A stretch of DNA of 64,000 nucleotides from an uncultured Collinsella sp. (GTDB lineage: Bacteria > Actinomycetota > Coriobacteriia > Coriobacteriales > Coriobacteriaceae): positions 10,284 to 74,283 of the forward strand of contig USSM01000005.1 of the NCBI GenBank assembly GCA_900557455.1, given 5' to 3'. The position numbers and the translations under genes were made by a program. How positions within the stretch are numbered: position 1 is the stretch's first letter; the number at the start of each line of letters is the position of its first letter. Positions 50,003 through 59,845 of this stretch are shown here, one piece after another. The notes beneath the pieces were generated by a model. It did not search any database. It had not been told where the DNA came from and saw only the letters and a list, made by a program, of their open reading frames with translations.

Positions 50003-50719
50003 TTACTCCTCCTTCGTATCAAAATCCATGATGATGCCCTCGACCGGCGCCGGACCGGCGGGAATCTCGGGCGCATCGGGGTTAAGCTCGCGGTCGACAT
50101 ACTCCGGGTTCACGCCGTGGCCGCCCAGATACTCCATGCCGGGGCCCTGGGGCTCACCGGACGCAAGCGTCTCGTTGGCAGCCATTCCGCGCGCGTTGCC
50201 GGTCTTTACGGCCGAAGCGGCGCGCAGGGCGTCGAGCTCGCGCTTGCACTCCTGGCACATACCGACGGTACGGGCAGCCTGCTCGGCCTCCATGCCGCCG
50301 GCCTTTTGCAGCAGGCGCTTGGCGTAGTCGATCTCCTTGTGCGGGGCAAACGGCTTGCCGCAACGCGAACAGTGCTCGAGCGTATAAACGCTCTTGCTGG
50401 TGAGGTCGTCCTTGCTCATGACGGCCAGCTCAAACTCCTCGGTGAGCTTGATGGCCTCCATGGGGCAGGCTTCCTCGCAGCGGCCGCAGAAGATGCAGCG
50501 ACCATAGTCGATCGACCAGGTGATGGTATCGGCCGCAAGGTCGGTGTCCATGCGAATGGCATCGGCCGGGCACGCCACGCCGCAGGCACCGCAGGCAATG
50601 CAGAGCTCGGCGTTGTGCTCGGGCTTGCCGCGCATGTCCTTGTTGGTGGGGAACGGCGCAAACGGGTACTTGACCGTCGCGTCGCCGGCCTTGGCGTTAA
50701 CCTTCCAAAGCTTCAGCAT
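50003..50719 (-). CDS. hyfH: Hydrogenase-4 ferredoxin subunit HyfH (NuoI-like)
   Basis: 238 residues from the ATG at 50719 (MLKLWKVN), 2 bases after the hyfG stop; the longer frame overlaps hyfG and is rejected. Two [4Fe-4S] motifs: CIACGACGVACPADAI and CIFCGRCEEACPMEAI. A further Cys set (HCSRCGKPF, then GMCQECKRE) may bind zinc or iron. It bridges electrons from the dehydrogenase side to HyfI. Confidence 0.92.
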   Translation of the reverse strand: MLKLWKVNAKAGDATVKYPFAPFPTNKDMRGKPEHNAELCIACGACGVACPADAIRMDTDLAADTITWSIDYGRCIFCGRCEEACPMEAIKLTEEFELAVMSKDDLTSKSVYTLEHCSRCGKPFAPHKEIDYAKRLLQKAGGMEAEQAARTVGMCQECKRELDALRAASAVKTGNARGMAANETLASGEPQGPGMEYLGGHGVNPEYVDRELNPDAPEIPAGPAPVEGIIMDFDTKEE

Positions 50720-50720
50720 A

Positions 50721-52493
50721 TTAGAGCGCCTCCTCATCGAGCGGAGCGGCCATGGTGCCCTCGCCCGCAAGCGGCGACTTGTCGCGCCAGACGTTCTCGA
50801 ACTGCTCCTTGTCGAGCACGTGGTCGCGCTTGGCGGCAACATCGGTCACCGTCACGCGGTCGGTGCAGGAGTAGCACGGGTCGAGCGAGCCGACGATCAG
50901 CGCCGCGTCGCCCACGGTGTTACCGCGGAACATGTAGCGCAGGACCGGCCAGTTGCTGTACGTGGCGGCCTTGGCGCGCCAGCGGTAGCACTTCTGGTTG
51001 TTGCCGAGCATGGCCCAGTGCACGTCCTCGCCGCGCGGTGCCTCGGTGGCGCCGATGGCGTACTTGTGCGGGGTGTACTCCCAATCCGTGGTGAGGATGG
51101 GGCCCGACGGGCAGTTCTCGAGCATGGTCTCGATCATGTCGATCGAATCGTAGACCTCCTGGATGCGGACGGCGGTACGGCCGAAGGCATCGCAGGTGTC
51201 TGCCGTGGCAGCATGCATCTTCTGAATATCCGGATCGGCGTAGCCGTCGAAGGGATGGTCAAAGCGCACATCGCGGGCATAGCCCGAACCACGCATGAGC
51301 GGACCGACCGGCGAGAAGTCGCGTGCAATCTTGCGGTCCAAGATGCCGATGCCACTCGTACGCTCAATAAAGTTGGGCGTGGAGAGCAAGACGTCGACGA
51401 GTTCCTGAACCTCGGAGCGCAGCTGGTGGATGGTCGTGAGCGTGGAAAGCTTCTGCTCGGCCAAAATGTCGCGACGCACGCCGCCGATCACGTTGAGGCC
51501 GTAGGTCTTGCGGTGACCGGAGAGCTTCTCGGCCAGGTCCATGGACTTCTCGCGGACGCGGAAGAACTGCTGGAAGCCGGAGTCGAAGCCCGTGTAGTGC
51601 GACGCCAGGCCAATGTTGAGCAGATGCGAGTGCAGGCGCTCAACCTCGAGCATGATAGCGCGGATGTACTGGGCGCGCGGCGGGACATGAATGCCCTGGG
51701 CGCGCTCGACGGCCTCGGCATAGGCAACCGAGTGGGCGCAGCCGCAGATGCCGCAGATGCGGTCGGCGAGGAACGTCACGGCGTCATAGTTCAGGCGCGT
51801 CTCGGCGACCTTCTCCATGCCGCGGTGCACGTAAAACAGACGGTAGTCGGCGTCGACGATCGTCTCGCCCTCAACGAACAGGCGGAAGTGGCCGGGCTCG
51901 TCGGAGGTAATGTGCAACGGGCCCATGGGAACGAGCGTGGTCTCCTTGCCCTTGGTATCGGCCAAAAACTCGTAGTTTTCCATGTCGCTCGCGGGAGCGG
52001 GACGGAAGCGGTAGTCCATGGAGTCCTTGCGCAGCGGGTACAGGCCGCTGGGCCAATCGTCGGGAAGCACCAGGCGGCGACGGTCGGGCAGACCCTCGGG
52101 AATCAGGCCGAACATGTCGCGAAGCTCGCGCTCGCCCCACACGCAGGCGGGGACGAACGGCGTCACGGACGGGAACGTCATCTTGGCGGGATCGACCTCG
52201 GTACGCACGGTCACCCAGCCGGGGTCCTCCCCCTCCATGGAGATGACGTAGTACACAGCGTAACGGCCGCACAGACTGCGTTCATCGTTGCCGATGATCA
52301 CGGGAATCCAGCCGTAGCGCTCGTAATACAGGTAGTGGACGGCCTCGGGCAGCTTGTCCTGCTTGACGGTAATCGTCAGCTGGTCCTCGCACTGCCACTC
52401 GACCTTCTCGATGCAGCCCGGAACGGCGCGGCGCAGGGCCTCGACATGGCTCTCGCAGCGACGGGCATACACCTTGTTCTCAGTTTCAATCAT
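50721..52493 (-). CDS. hyfG: NiFe hydrogenase-4 large subunit HyfG (HycE-like)
   Basis: 590 residues: an N-terminal NuoC-like domain (about 1-160) fused to the NuoD/NiFe domain. The Ni ligands are in RICGICGCAHS and in SLDPCYSCTDR near the C-terminus. About 40 residues follow the last motif, the kind of tail that HycI trims after metal insertion. It is the H2-producing site. It lies between hyfF and hyfH, with 3 bases to hyfF. Confidence 0.95.
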   Translation of the reverse strand: MIETENKVYARRCESHVEALRRAVPGCIEKVEWQCEDQLTITVKQDKLPEAVHYLYYERYGWIPVIIGNDERSLCGRYAVYYVISMEGEDPGWVTVRTEVDPAKMTFPSVTPFVPACVWGERELRDMFGLIPEGLPDRRRLVLPDDWPSGLYPLRKDSMDYRFRPAPASDMENYEFLADTKGKETTLVPMGPLHITSDEPGHFRLFVEGETIVDADYRLFYVHRGMEKVAETRLNYDAVTFLADRICGICGCAHSVAYAEAVERAQGIHVPPRAQYIRAIMLEVERLHSHLLNIGLASHYTGFDSGFQQFFRVREKSMDLAEKLSGHRKTYGLNVIGGVRRDILAEQKLSTLTTIHQLRSEVQELVDVLLSTPNFIERTSGIGILDRKIARDFSPVGPLMRGSGYARDVRFDHPFDGYADPDIQKMHAATADTCDAFGRTAVRIQEVYDSIDMIETMLENCPSGPILTTDWEYTPHKYAIGATEAPRGEDVHWAMLGNNQKCYRWRAKAATYSNWPVLRYMFRGNTVGDAALIVGSLDPCYSCTDRVTVTDVAAKRDHVLDKEQFENVWRDKSPLAGEGTMAAPLDEEAL

Positions 52494-52496
52494 TCG

Positions 52497-54056
52497 TTAC
52501 TCCACCTCGCTCTGAGCGGTCTCGGTACCGAACACAGCGCGGTACATCGGCGTCGCGTGAAGTTCCTCGGTGCTCTGCTCGAGCACGATGCCAGTCGCGG
52601 TCTCCACACCGTGCACGAGAGGCAGCGGGGTGGCGATGCCAAACCACAAGATCATGACAGCCAGGATGATTTCGGGGATAAGCATGAGCGCCGGGGCCTC
52701 ATGCTTGCCCATGCCCTGGGGCGCATGGCCGAATACCGACTTGAGTGCGATGCGGGTGAGCGCGGAGATGGCCACGGTAAGACCGAGGGCGACCACGACG
52801 ACCAGCCACATGGGACCGGCGGTAACGCCGGCGACAAAAGTCAGGAACTCAGAGATAAACATGCCAAAGGGCGGGAAGGCGGCAAGACCGAGCAGCGCCA
52901 GGATGGCGAGCGCGGCGGTTGCGGGGGCAACCTCGACGACGCCCTGGATCTTGGCCAGGCTACGCGTGCCAAAGGCGTGCTGGATGTTGCCGGACACGCA
53001 GAAGGCAAGCGTCTTGGTAAAGCCGTGGAACACGCAGTGCAGCAGGGCCGCGGCGATACCCAGCGGGCCACCGATACCCAGGCACAGGGCGATAACGCCC
53101 ACGTTCTCCACAGACGAGTACGCAAAGCGGCGCTTGAGGTCGTCCTGGCGAAACATCGAGAGTGCCGCCACCAAAATGGACAGCGTGCCGACGATCAACA
53201 GCAAAAGCTGCGGATACTCGGCGCCCACGGCCTGGATAGTAAATCCGTAGAAGCGCATGATCACAAGCATGGCGCACTTAAGCAGCACGCCCGAGAGCAG
53301 GGCCGAGACAGGGCTCGGGGCCTGGGAGTGGGCATCGGGCAGCCAAGTGTGCATGGGGAACAGGCCGGCCTTGGTGCCAAAGCCGATCACGATAAACGCA
53401 AAGGCGAGGCGCATGAGCGTCGGGTCGAACTGGTCGGCATACGGCAGCACGCACGACAGGAATGCGGCCTCGTGGGCGTTGGGAATCACGTCGGCGGCGT
53501 TGGCGTAGATCAGCAGCGTACCGAACAGGCCGAAGGCCACGCCGGCGGTGCAGACCATCGCATACTTCCAAGAAGCCTCGAGGGCCGTCTTGTTCTTGTA
53601 GATACCCACCAGGAACACGGTGGAAAGCGTGGTTGCTTCCACGGCGGCCCACGTGAGGATCATGTTGTTGGACAGGCACGCGAGCAGCATGGTAAACACG
53701 AACAGACTAAACAGTGCAAAATACTGCTTGGCGCGCTCGGCGGGCATGGAGCCCTCCTCGATATCGGCCTTTACATAGGGCAGCGAGAACAGCCCCGTAA
53801 GAAAACCGATAAAGCCGATGAGCAGCACAAAGATGGCGCCCAGCGAATCGAGGTGGAACCACAGGCCAAGAGCGCTCGCGGTTTCGCCGCTCATAAGGAC
53901 GTCACCGGCCGTCATAATCGACAGCACCAGGACGGCTGCGACGGAGACCAGGTTGAGACCGGCAAACACGTTATAGGACGTGTTCTTGGGCAAAAACGCC
54001 ATAACCAGCGAGAACACCAAAGGAGTCGCGAGCAGGGCGAGAATCAACGTTTCCAT
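52497..54056 (-). CDS. hyfF: Hydrogenase-4 membrane subunit HyfF (NuoL/M/N-like)
   Basis: 519 residues, about 14 membrane helices. The proton-pump-type antiporter core has a conserved Glu in TWAAVEATTLSTVFLVG and the block KAGLFPMHTWLPDAHSQAPS with the usual Lys and His. It is one of three antiporter-like subunits in this operon, which suggests a Hyf-type (energy-conserving) complex rather than the smaller Hyc type. The stop is 3 bases before hyfG. Confidence 0.9.
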   Translation of the reverse strand: METLILALLATPLVFSLVMAFLPKNTSYNVFAGLNLVSVAAVLVLSIMTAGDVLMSGETASALGLWFHLDSLGAIFVLLIGFIGFLTGLFSLPYVKADIEEGSMPAERAKQYFALFSLFVFTMLLACLSNNMILTWAAVEATTLSTVFLVGIYKNKTALEASWKYAMVCTAGVAFGLFGTLLIYANAADVIPNAHEAAFLSCVLPYADQFDPTLMRLAFAFIVIGFGTKAGLFPMHTWLPDAHSQAPSPVSALLSGVLLKCAMLVIMRFYGFTIQAVGAEYPQLLLLIVGTLSILVAALSMFRQDDLKRRFAYSSVENVGVIALCLGIGGPLGIAAALLHCVFHGFTKTLAFCVSGNIQHAFGTRSLAKIQGVVEVAPATAALAILALLGLAAFPPFGMFISEFLTFVAGVTAGPMWLVVVVALGLTVAISALTRIALKSVFGHAPQGMGKHEAPALMLIPEIILAVMILWFGIATPLPLVHGVETATGIVLEQSTEELHATPMYRAVFGTETAQSEVE

Positions 54057-54059
54057 GGA

Positions 54060-54713
54060 CTACCCCCTCAGCTCGGACAGGTCGCGCGCATCGAGCGAGT
54101 GGGAGTCGTCCCAAATGCGACGCACGACGATGGACATGATGATGACGGCAAAGATGGCGTCGGTGGCGATACCGATCTCGATGATCTCGGGAGCGGTGGG
54201 GGCCAAAAGCGCGAGCGTCACGTGGCTGCCGTTTTCCATAAGGCAGTAACCAAAGATCTGCTTCATGATGTTGCGCTGCGAGATGATGCAGGTGAGGCCC
54301 ACAAAGAAGTGAGCGAAGCTAATAGCGAGCGCAGGCGTTGCGACCTCGGCCGTGGGAAGGCTGATCTGCGTCACGACGGCAAAGCAAATCGCGACCTCCA
54401 CGGCGATGATGCAGATGGCCCACGCGGGCTTAAGGCCGGCCTTGAGTGATGCGTCGCTCGGCTCGCCCATCTTCTTGTATGCGCGGTTGAGGATATAAGG
54501 GACCAGGACGACCTTGGTGATAAAGGCAGATCCGGCCCACATAAGCAGCTCCTGCGCACCGGTGGTGGCACCGAGCGTAGCGAGCAGCCCCACGAGCACC
54601 AGCGACTGCACCGCATACCAGTTGATGGCATGTTTGATGTTCTTGGAGACGACCACCATGGTGGACGTGACGATCAGAAGGCCGCCAAGGATGTTGACGA
54701 TCGAATAACCCAT
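54060..54713 (-). CDS. hyfE: Hydrogenase-4 membrane subunit HyfE
   Basis: 217 residues with six or seven helices. It resembles HyfE/NuoK-like subunits: SIVNILGGLLIVTSTMVVVS at the N-terminus and a C-terminal segment ALLAPTAPEIIEIGIATDAI. It has no cofactor motifs. It lies between hyfD and hyfF with short gaps (13 and 3 bases). Confidence 0.88.
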   Translation of the reverse strand: MGYSIVNILGGLLIVTSTMVVVSKNIKHAINWYAVQSLVLVGLLATLGATTGAQELLMWAGSAFITKVVLVPYILNRAYKKMGEPSDASLKAGLKPAWAICIIAVEVAICFAVVTQISLPTAEVATPALAISFAHFFVGLTCIISQRNIMKQIFGYCLMENGSHVTLALLAPTAPEIIEIGIATDAIFAVIIMSIVVRRIWDDSHSLDARDLSELRG

Positions 54714-54726
54714 GTCGTTCTACCTC

Positions 54727-56184
54727 CTAACCGATCCAGCTGGCCGAAAGCGGGCCGCTGACGATGACCATGATGATGAGCACGATGAACACGAACGCCA
54801 TCGCACGGGGAAGCGGGGCTCCCGCAGCGACCTCTTCGCTCGGCTCGCCGGGCAGGCAATAGCCCATCCACTTGAGGAACCAGGCGAAGGTGGCGACGGT
54901 CTCGGCGACCATGATGCACACGAGCACCAGGATCGCGACGTTGCCGGCACCTACAGAAAAGCCGCCGGCGATGATCTGGAACTTCGAGAAGAACGTGTTC
55001 ATGGGCGGCACGCCGGCAATAGCGAGTGCCGCGACACCGAAGCCCACGCCTGAGATCGGGTACTTCTTTACGATGCCGCGAAGCTTGGGCAGCATACGCG
55101 TGCCGAGCGTAAAGGAGAACGAACCGGCGATCAGGAAGAACAGCGTCTTGGCGAAAGCGTGGTTAAAGATGTGGCACACGGCACCGTCAAAGGCCAGCTG
55201 GCTGCCAAAGACCGAAAGGCCCAGACCAAAGAACACATAGGAGAGCTGGGCGATCGTAGAGAAAGCCAGCAGGCGCTTCATGTCCTTTTGCGGCAGGTAC
55301 ATAAGGAAACCAAAGAGCATGGTGACCATGGCGTCGACAATGGCGACCCAGCCCACGATCTCGGGAATCTCGCCGGCAGAGACGAGTGCACGCGCGAACA
55401 CGCACACGCCGACCTTGACCATCGAGGCGCCATGCAGGTAGGCCGAAACAGGCGTCGGCGCCTCCATGGCCGAAGGCAGCCACATGTACATGGGAACCTG
55501 TGCGGACTTGGCCCAGGCCGCAAACAGCACGAGCAAAAGGACGATAGCCTTGAGCTTGGCGTCGAGGCCGGCAATCGCGGTAATGGCGAAGGTGCCGGTG
55601 TGGGCAAACACGATGGCGGCGCCCAGATACAGGCCGAGCGCACCGATATGCGTGATGATCAGGGCCTTCATGCCGGCCTTCTTGGCCGTAGGCGTCATGT
55701 AGTAGCTAATGAGGCCCCAAGAGCACGCACCCGTGATCTCAAAGAACACGAGCTGGCCCAAAAGGGTCGAGCTGTACACGAGGCCGGCCATGGCGCCGAT
55801 GAAGGTCGCGAGGTAAGCGTAGAAGCGACGACGCGGCGCGTCGGGATGCTCACGGTTGTTCTCGCTCATATAGGGAATCGAATAGATCACGACAAGCAGG
55901 CCGATACCCACAAAGGCGGGCGCGAGCAGCGTACTCATGCGATCGAAGGTGAATCCCATGACGAGGGTCTGCCCAAACGAGATCAGGGGGACCTGCGTGT
56001 CGGGCATGCCGGCGCCAGCGAAATTCGCGGCGAGGGCGATGGTGCAGACCGTCGAGACGGCAGCACCCAAAACGCTGAACCACTTGGCGTACGGACGGGG
56101 GAACAGGGCGACGAGCACCGAGGCCACCATCGGGGCCGCGATAGCGACCAAGCCGAGAAGGGACAGACTGACTGCAAATGACAT
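54727..56184 (-). CDS. hyfD: Hydrogenase-4 membrane subunit HyfD (antiporter-like)
   Basis: 485 residues, 13-14 helices. It contains FEITGACSWGLISYY (conserved Glu), WAKSAQVPMYMWLPSAMEAP (Lys and channel residues) and GFLMYLPQKDMKRLLAFSTI. It is one of the Mrp/Nuo-type proton channels. The start is 15 bases after hyfC. Confidence 0.9.
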   Translation of the reverse strand: MSFAVSLSLLGLVAIAAPMVASVLVALFPRPYAKWFSVLGAAVSTVCTIALAANFAGAGMPDTQVPLISFGQTLVMGFTFDRMSTLLAPAFVGIGLLVVIYSIPYMSENNREHPDAPRRRFYAYLATFIGAMAGLVYSSTLLGQLVFFEITGACSWGLISYYMTPTAKKAGMKALIITHIGALGLYLGAAIVFAHTGTFAITAIAGLDAKLKAIVLLLVLFAAWAKSAQVPMYMWLPSAMEAPTPVSAYLHGASMVKVGVCVFARALVSAGEIPEIVGWVAIVDAMVTMLFGFLMYLPQKDMKRLLAFSTIAQLSYVFFGLGLSVFGSQLAFDGAVCHIFNHAFAKTLFFLIAGSFSFTLGTRMLPKLRGIVKKYPISGVGFGVAALAIAGVPPMNTFFSKFQIIAGGFSVGAGNVAILVLVCIMVAETVATFAWFLKWMGYCLPGEPSEEVAAGAPLPRAMAFVFIVLIIMVIVSGPLSASWIG

Positions 56185-56199
56185 TGTTTCTCCCTTCTC

Positions 56200-57126
56200 C
56201 TACACGCCGACGACCACGAAGACAAACGCCAGAACGGCGATGCCCACGACGGCCCAGGTCTGATTGCCGAGCACCTTAAAACGCGAGCGCGAGCAGGAGT
56301 TCTCGATCACGCCGCACACGACAAAGTCGATAAGGCACTTAACAAGGAAGATGACTGCGCCCAGAACGGCGGCGGCGCCCACGGTCGCGGGCTCGCCCCA
56401 GGGGACGAAGATCGCGCAGAACCAAGCGACAACCAGGACCTGTTTCATGGACATGGCGAGCTTGGCCATGGCGAGCGACGGGCCCGAAAGCTCGGCGAGC
56501 GGACCCTCCTGAAGCTCCTGCTCGGCCTCGGCCTGATCAAAGGGCAGCTTGCCGAGTTCCATGTAGCAGGCAATCGCAAAGGCGATGCCGGCAAGGATCA
56601 CGGCGACCGGCGCGTCGATGGCGCCCGTCATGATGTGCTGACCCATGGTGGCGATGTCGGTGGAACCGCACACCAGGGCGGCGGCAAACAGCGCCAGCAG
56701 CATGGACGGCTCGATGAGCACGCTCATGAGCAGCTCGCGGACGCCGCCGATACCGGCGTAGGCGTTGGACGAATCCACACCGCAGAGGGCGAAGAAGAAG
56801 CGGGCGAGCGCCAGGCTGTACATGATGGTGATGGCGTCACCAAAGACCGGGATGGGGCTTTGTGCCGTAAAGAGCGGCAGGCCCATCGCGAGCATAAAGG
56901 CGACGGCGAAGAACAGCGGCGGCATGATGCGCAGCGCAAAGCTCGCATCCTCGCTCTGGGACTCGGGGCGCGCAAAGAGCTTGGCCAGGTCGCGATAGTC
57001 CTGCATGATGCTGGGGCCGCGACGGTTGTGCATCTTGGCGCGGATCACGCGGCCGAGACCGGAGAAGAACGGTGCGACGGCCATGACGACCACACCCTGC
57101 AGAACGGCAAGTACGATGTTGTTCAT
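56200..57126 (-). CDS. hyfC: Hydrogenase-4 membrane subunit HyfC (NuoH-like)
   Basis: 308 residues with about eight helices. NuoH/HycD signature segments: KMHNRRGPSIMQDYRDLAKL near residue 35 and ELGKLPFDQAEAEQELQEGP in the middle, the loop that contacts the peripheral arm. It couples electron flow to the membrane arm. It lies 12 bases after hyfB. Confidence 0.92.
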   Translation of the reverse strand: MNNIVLAVLQGVVVMAVAPFFSGLGRVIRAKMHNRRGPSIMQDYRDLAKLFARPESQSEDASFALRIMPPLFFAVAFMLAMGLPLFTAQSPIPVFGDAITIMYSLALARFFFALCGVDSSNAYAGIGGVRELLMSVLIEPSMLLALFAAALVCGSTDIATMGQHIMTGAIDAPVAVILAGIAFAIACYMELGKLPFDQAEAEQELQEGPLAELSGPSLAMAKLAMSMKQVLVVAWFCAIFVPWGEPATVGAAAVLGAVIFLVKCLIDFVVCGVIENSCSRSRFKVLGNQTWAVVGIAVLAFVFVVVGV

Positions 57127-57138
57127 GCTCTCCCCTCC

Positions 57139-59157
57139 TTAACCCATTTTCACGGCGAGCACGAGGAACACCACGAGTGCCGCGACGATGTAGCAGATAT
57201 AGATGCTGTAGTTGCCGCCCTCGAGCTTAGTCGCGAGGTCGGCGAGCTTCTCGACACCCTTATGCGGGGCATCGACGAGAACCTTGTCGGGCACGGGCTC
57301 CACAGCCTCGGCCACACCGGTGAGCTTCTGGAAGAAGTGCGCGATGGACCAGCAGACAGCCGTGCAGCGGTCGCGCAGCGTGTAGAGCGGCTGCATAAAC
57401 CAGGACACCTCGGAGGCAAAGGTCGTGGCCACGACGGGCATATGCTCGTTGGGAGCATAGCCGCACGCCCACGGCTGGGACTTCTGCACCTTGCCGACGG
57501 TCTTGAGCTTGCGATAACCGCAGGCAAGGCCGACGAGCACCACAAGCGCAATAGCGATCGCGGGCGTGGAGGTGGCAGCGCCGGAGTACTGGTTCATGAG
57601 CTCCATGCCCTCGGCGGCAAACACGCCACCGGAAGGATGCAGCACGGACGCGGCGACATCGACCAGCACGGGCGCGATCACGGGAGCGCCAATGCCCAGC
57701 ACGACGCAGATGGCCGCGAGCAGGCCCTGCGCACACACCATGGGGGCGGGAACCTCCTTGGCATTGGCCGCGGCCTCGGAGCGGGGCGCGGAGGCAAAGG
57801 AGACGCCATAGGCCTTGACGAAGCACGTGACGGCCAGCGCGCCGGTAATGGCAAGCGCGACGGCAGCGAACACGGCCACGATCATAACGGCCTTGTCGCC
57901 CTGCATGGCGGCGTTAAACAGCGACTGGTAGGTAAACCACTCGGACACAAAGCCGTTGAAGGGCGGGATGGCCGAGATGGCCAGCGCACCAATGAGGAAG
58001 CAGATGGCCGTTGCCGGCATACGACGGAACAGGCCGCCCATCTTCTCCATATTGCGCGTACCCGTGGAGTACAGCAGTGCACCGGCGCCCAAGAACAGCT
58101 CGCCCTTAAACATCGCGTGGTTAAACGTGTGGTAGAGGGCGGCCATCAGAGCCAGGACGGCGATGCCGACCGAGTTGAGCGCCATAGCGGCCATGGAGGC
58201 GCCGACGCCGAGCAGAATGATGCCGATGTTCTCGACGGAGTGATAGGCCAGCAGGCGCTTGATGTCATGCTCCTGCAGGGCGAAGGCCACGCCGAGAACC
58301 GACGAGATCGCACCGAAGACCATGACCATAAGGCCCCACCAGACCTGAACGCCCGAGGCGGAGAGCAGGTCGAGACCAACCTTGAGGATGCCGAAGATAC
58401 CGATCTTGATCATGCCGCCGGACATGAGGGCCGACACGTTGGACGGCGCCTCGGGATGTGCCTTGGGCAGCCAGCCGTGCAGCGGGATGATACCGGCCTT
58501 GGCGCCAAAGCCAAAGAAGGCGAGCACGAAGCACACGGACGCGACCGCGGGGCTAAACTGCGTAGCGCGGAAATCCGCAAAGGCAAACGAGCCGCCGGCG
58601 AAGTTAGTCATGGTGAGAAAGCTCGCCATGATGAGCACAAAGCCCACGTGCGCGATCACAAAGTAGAGCCAACCGCCATGGATGGAGTTCTCGTTCTCCT
58701 CGATCACGACCAGGAAGTACGAGGTCAGCGACATGAGCTCAAAGGCGACCAGGAACCAAAACACGTTGTCGGCGGTGATGACGAGCATCATGGACGCCAC
58801 GAAGGTGTTAAAGAAGAAGCCGGCACGGCCCTTTTTGCCCGGGTACTCATCAAAGTAGTTGAGACCGTAGATCGAACCGGCAAACGCGAGCACCGAGATG
58901 AGCGCCACGAACAGGCCGGACAGCTGATTGAGCAGCAGCTGGAAATGGGCAAACGGGAAGAACACGATGGTGTCGACCGACGTGACGTCGCCCAGCACGG
59001 CCTGGATACCGGCCACAAACGAAAGCACCGCGGCGACGGCGCCGATAAGGCAGCCGGCGGTCTTGGCGGCGTTATCGGCCTTGATCAGCAGAACCGAGGC
59101 GAGCGCACCGATGCACGAGACGGCAAGCGATGCGATAAACAGCGTCATGCTATCCAT
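57139..59157 (-). CDS. hyfB: Hydrogenase-4 membrane subunit HyfB (NuoL-like)
   Basis: 672 residues, about 16 helices. It includes LVAFELMSLTSYFLVV, GFGAKAGIIPLHGWLPKAHPEAPS and HDIKRLLAYHSVENIGIILL. A C-terminal extension with amphipathic and membrane segments resembles the lateral helix of HycC/HyfB. Its start overlaps the end of hyfA by 8 bases, so the two are coupled. Confidence 0.92.
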   Translation of the reverse strand: MDSMTLFIASLAVSCIGALASVLLIKADNAAKTAGCLIGAVAAVLSFVAGIQAVLGDVTSVDTIVFFPFAHFQLLLNQLSGLFVALISVLAFAGSIYGLNYFDEYPGKKGRAGFFFNTFVASMMLVITADNVFWFLVAFELMSLTSYFLVVIEENENSIHGGWLYFVIAHVGFVLIMASFLTMTNFAGGSFAFADFRATQFSPAVASVCFVLAFFGFGAKAGIIPLHGWLPKAHPEAPSNVSALMSGGMIKIGIFGILKVGLDLLSASGVQVWWGLMVMVFGAISSVLGVAFALQEHDIKRLLAYHSVENIGIILLGVGASMAAMALNSVGIAVLALMAALYHTFNHAMFKGELFLGAGALLYSTGTRNMEKMGGLFRRMPATAICFLIGALAISAIPPFNGFVSEWFTYQSLFNAAMQGDKAVMIVAVFAAVALAITGALAVTCFVKAYGVSFASAPRSEAAANAKEVPAPMVCAQGLLAAICVVLGIGAPVIAPVLVDVAASVLHPSGGVFAAEGMELMNQYSGAATSTPAIAIALVVLVGLACGYRKLKTVGKVQKSQPWACGYAPNEHMPVVATTFASEVSWFMQPLYTLRDRCTAVCWSIAHFFQKLTGVAEAVEPVPDKVLVDAPHKGVEKLADLATKLEGGNYSIYICYIVAALVVFLVLAVKMG

Positions 59158-59773
59158 TGTTTACGCTCCCTTCTGCTTTCTCGGACAGGCCCTGGGCCAC
59201 AGCGGTAACGTCGACGACCGGACCGTTTTCGATCGAGCGCAGGCGCTTGGCCTCGTCGAGCTCGCGATCGGCCGCGCCGCCCATGACGGTCAGCGCCTTG
59301 GTGGGGCACGCCGCCACACAATGCGGGCCGTCCGGATCGAAGGCGCACAGGTCGCACTTGACAGCGCAGGTGTACTGGCCGGGAGCCCACGTAAGCAGGC
59401 TGCTCAGGGACTTAGGATACGAAGGCGTCGGGTCGCACATGCCTGCGACACCGGCGATAGACGTGCCATCGGGATGGATGGCTCCGAAGGGGCACGCGAT
59501 GGCGCACAGCCTGCACCCGATGCACTCCTGCTCCTTGACGTGGATGCGATCGCCATCGTGCTCGATGGCATTCACCGGGCAAACCTCGGCGCAGGGGGCA
59601 CCCTCGCAATGGTGGCAGGCAAGGGCGGCCGAAATGCCGCCGGTCTTCACGAGCGCCAGGCGCGGCGTATCCTGAAGACCCTGCATCCGGTGGGCGTCGG
59701 CACAGGCGGACTGGCATGTTCCGCAGCCGATGCACCTCTCCGGGTTGATGTCGATGAAGCGGTTCATCCCCAC
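59150..59773 (-). CDS. hyfA: Hydrogenase-4 ferredoxin subunit HyfA (HycB-like)
   Basis: 207 residues with four [4Fe-4S] motifs: CIGCGTCQSACADAH, CHHCEGAPCAEVCP, CIGCRLCAIACPFG and the late set CDLCAFDPDGPHCVAACP. It transfers electrons from FdhF to the hydrogenase arm. It is the first of the ten hyf-like genes, 72 bases after fdhF; that gap contains a strong hairpin. Confidence 0.92.
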   Translation of the reverse strand: MGMNRFIDINPERCIGCGTCQSACADAHRMQGLQDTPRLALVKTGGISAALACHHCEGAPCAEVCPVNAIEHDGDRIHVKEQECIGCRLCAIACPFGAIHPDGTSIAGVAGMCDPTPSYPKSLSSLLTWAPGQYTCAVKCDLCAFDPDGPHCVAACPTKALTVMGGAADRELDEAKRLRSIENGPVVDVTAVAQGLSEKAEGSVNNG

Positions 59774-59789
59774 TTCCTTTCAAAATAAC

Positions 59790-59824
59790 GGGCCGGGCTC
59801 CCGAACGTACGGGACGCCCGGCCC
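59790..59824 (-). terminator. Hairpin between fdhF and hyfA
   Basis: GGGCCGGGC/GCCCGGCCC plus inner pairs (CCCG/CGGG), a very stable stem. On the minus strand only GTTATTTTG follows, so termination would be partial. It may adjust expression of hyfA onwards relative to fdhF. Confidence 0.55.
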
Positions 59825-59845
59825 AAAAAGCCAACGAGAACGGGA

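Noticed and set aside
50520..54449. Plus-strand open frame of 1,309 codons opposite hyfG/hyfF
   Set aside because: Antisense composition shadow rich in His, Gly and Asp; the minus strand encodes motif-verified hydrogenase subunits. The same applies to long frames at 18539-20782, 28016-30172, 44631-47351 and 56635-59208.
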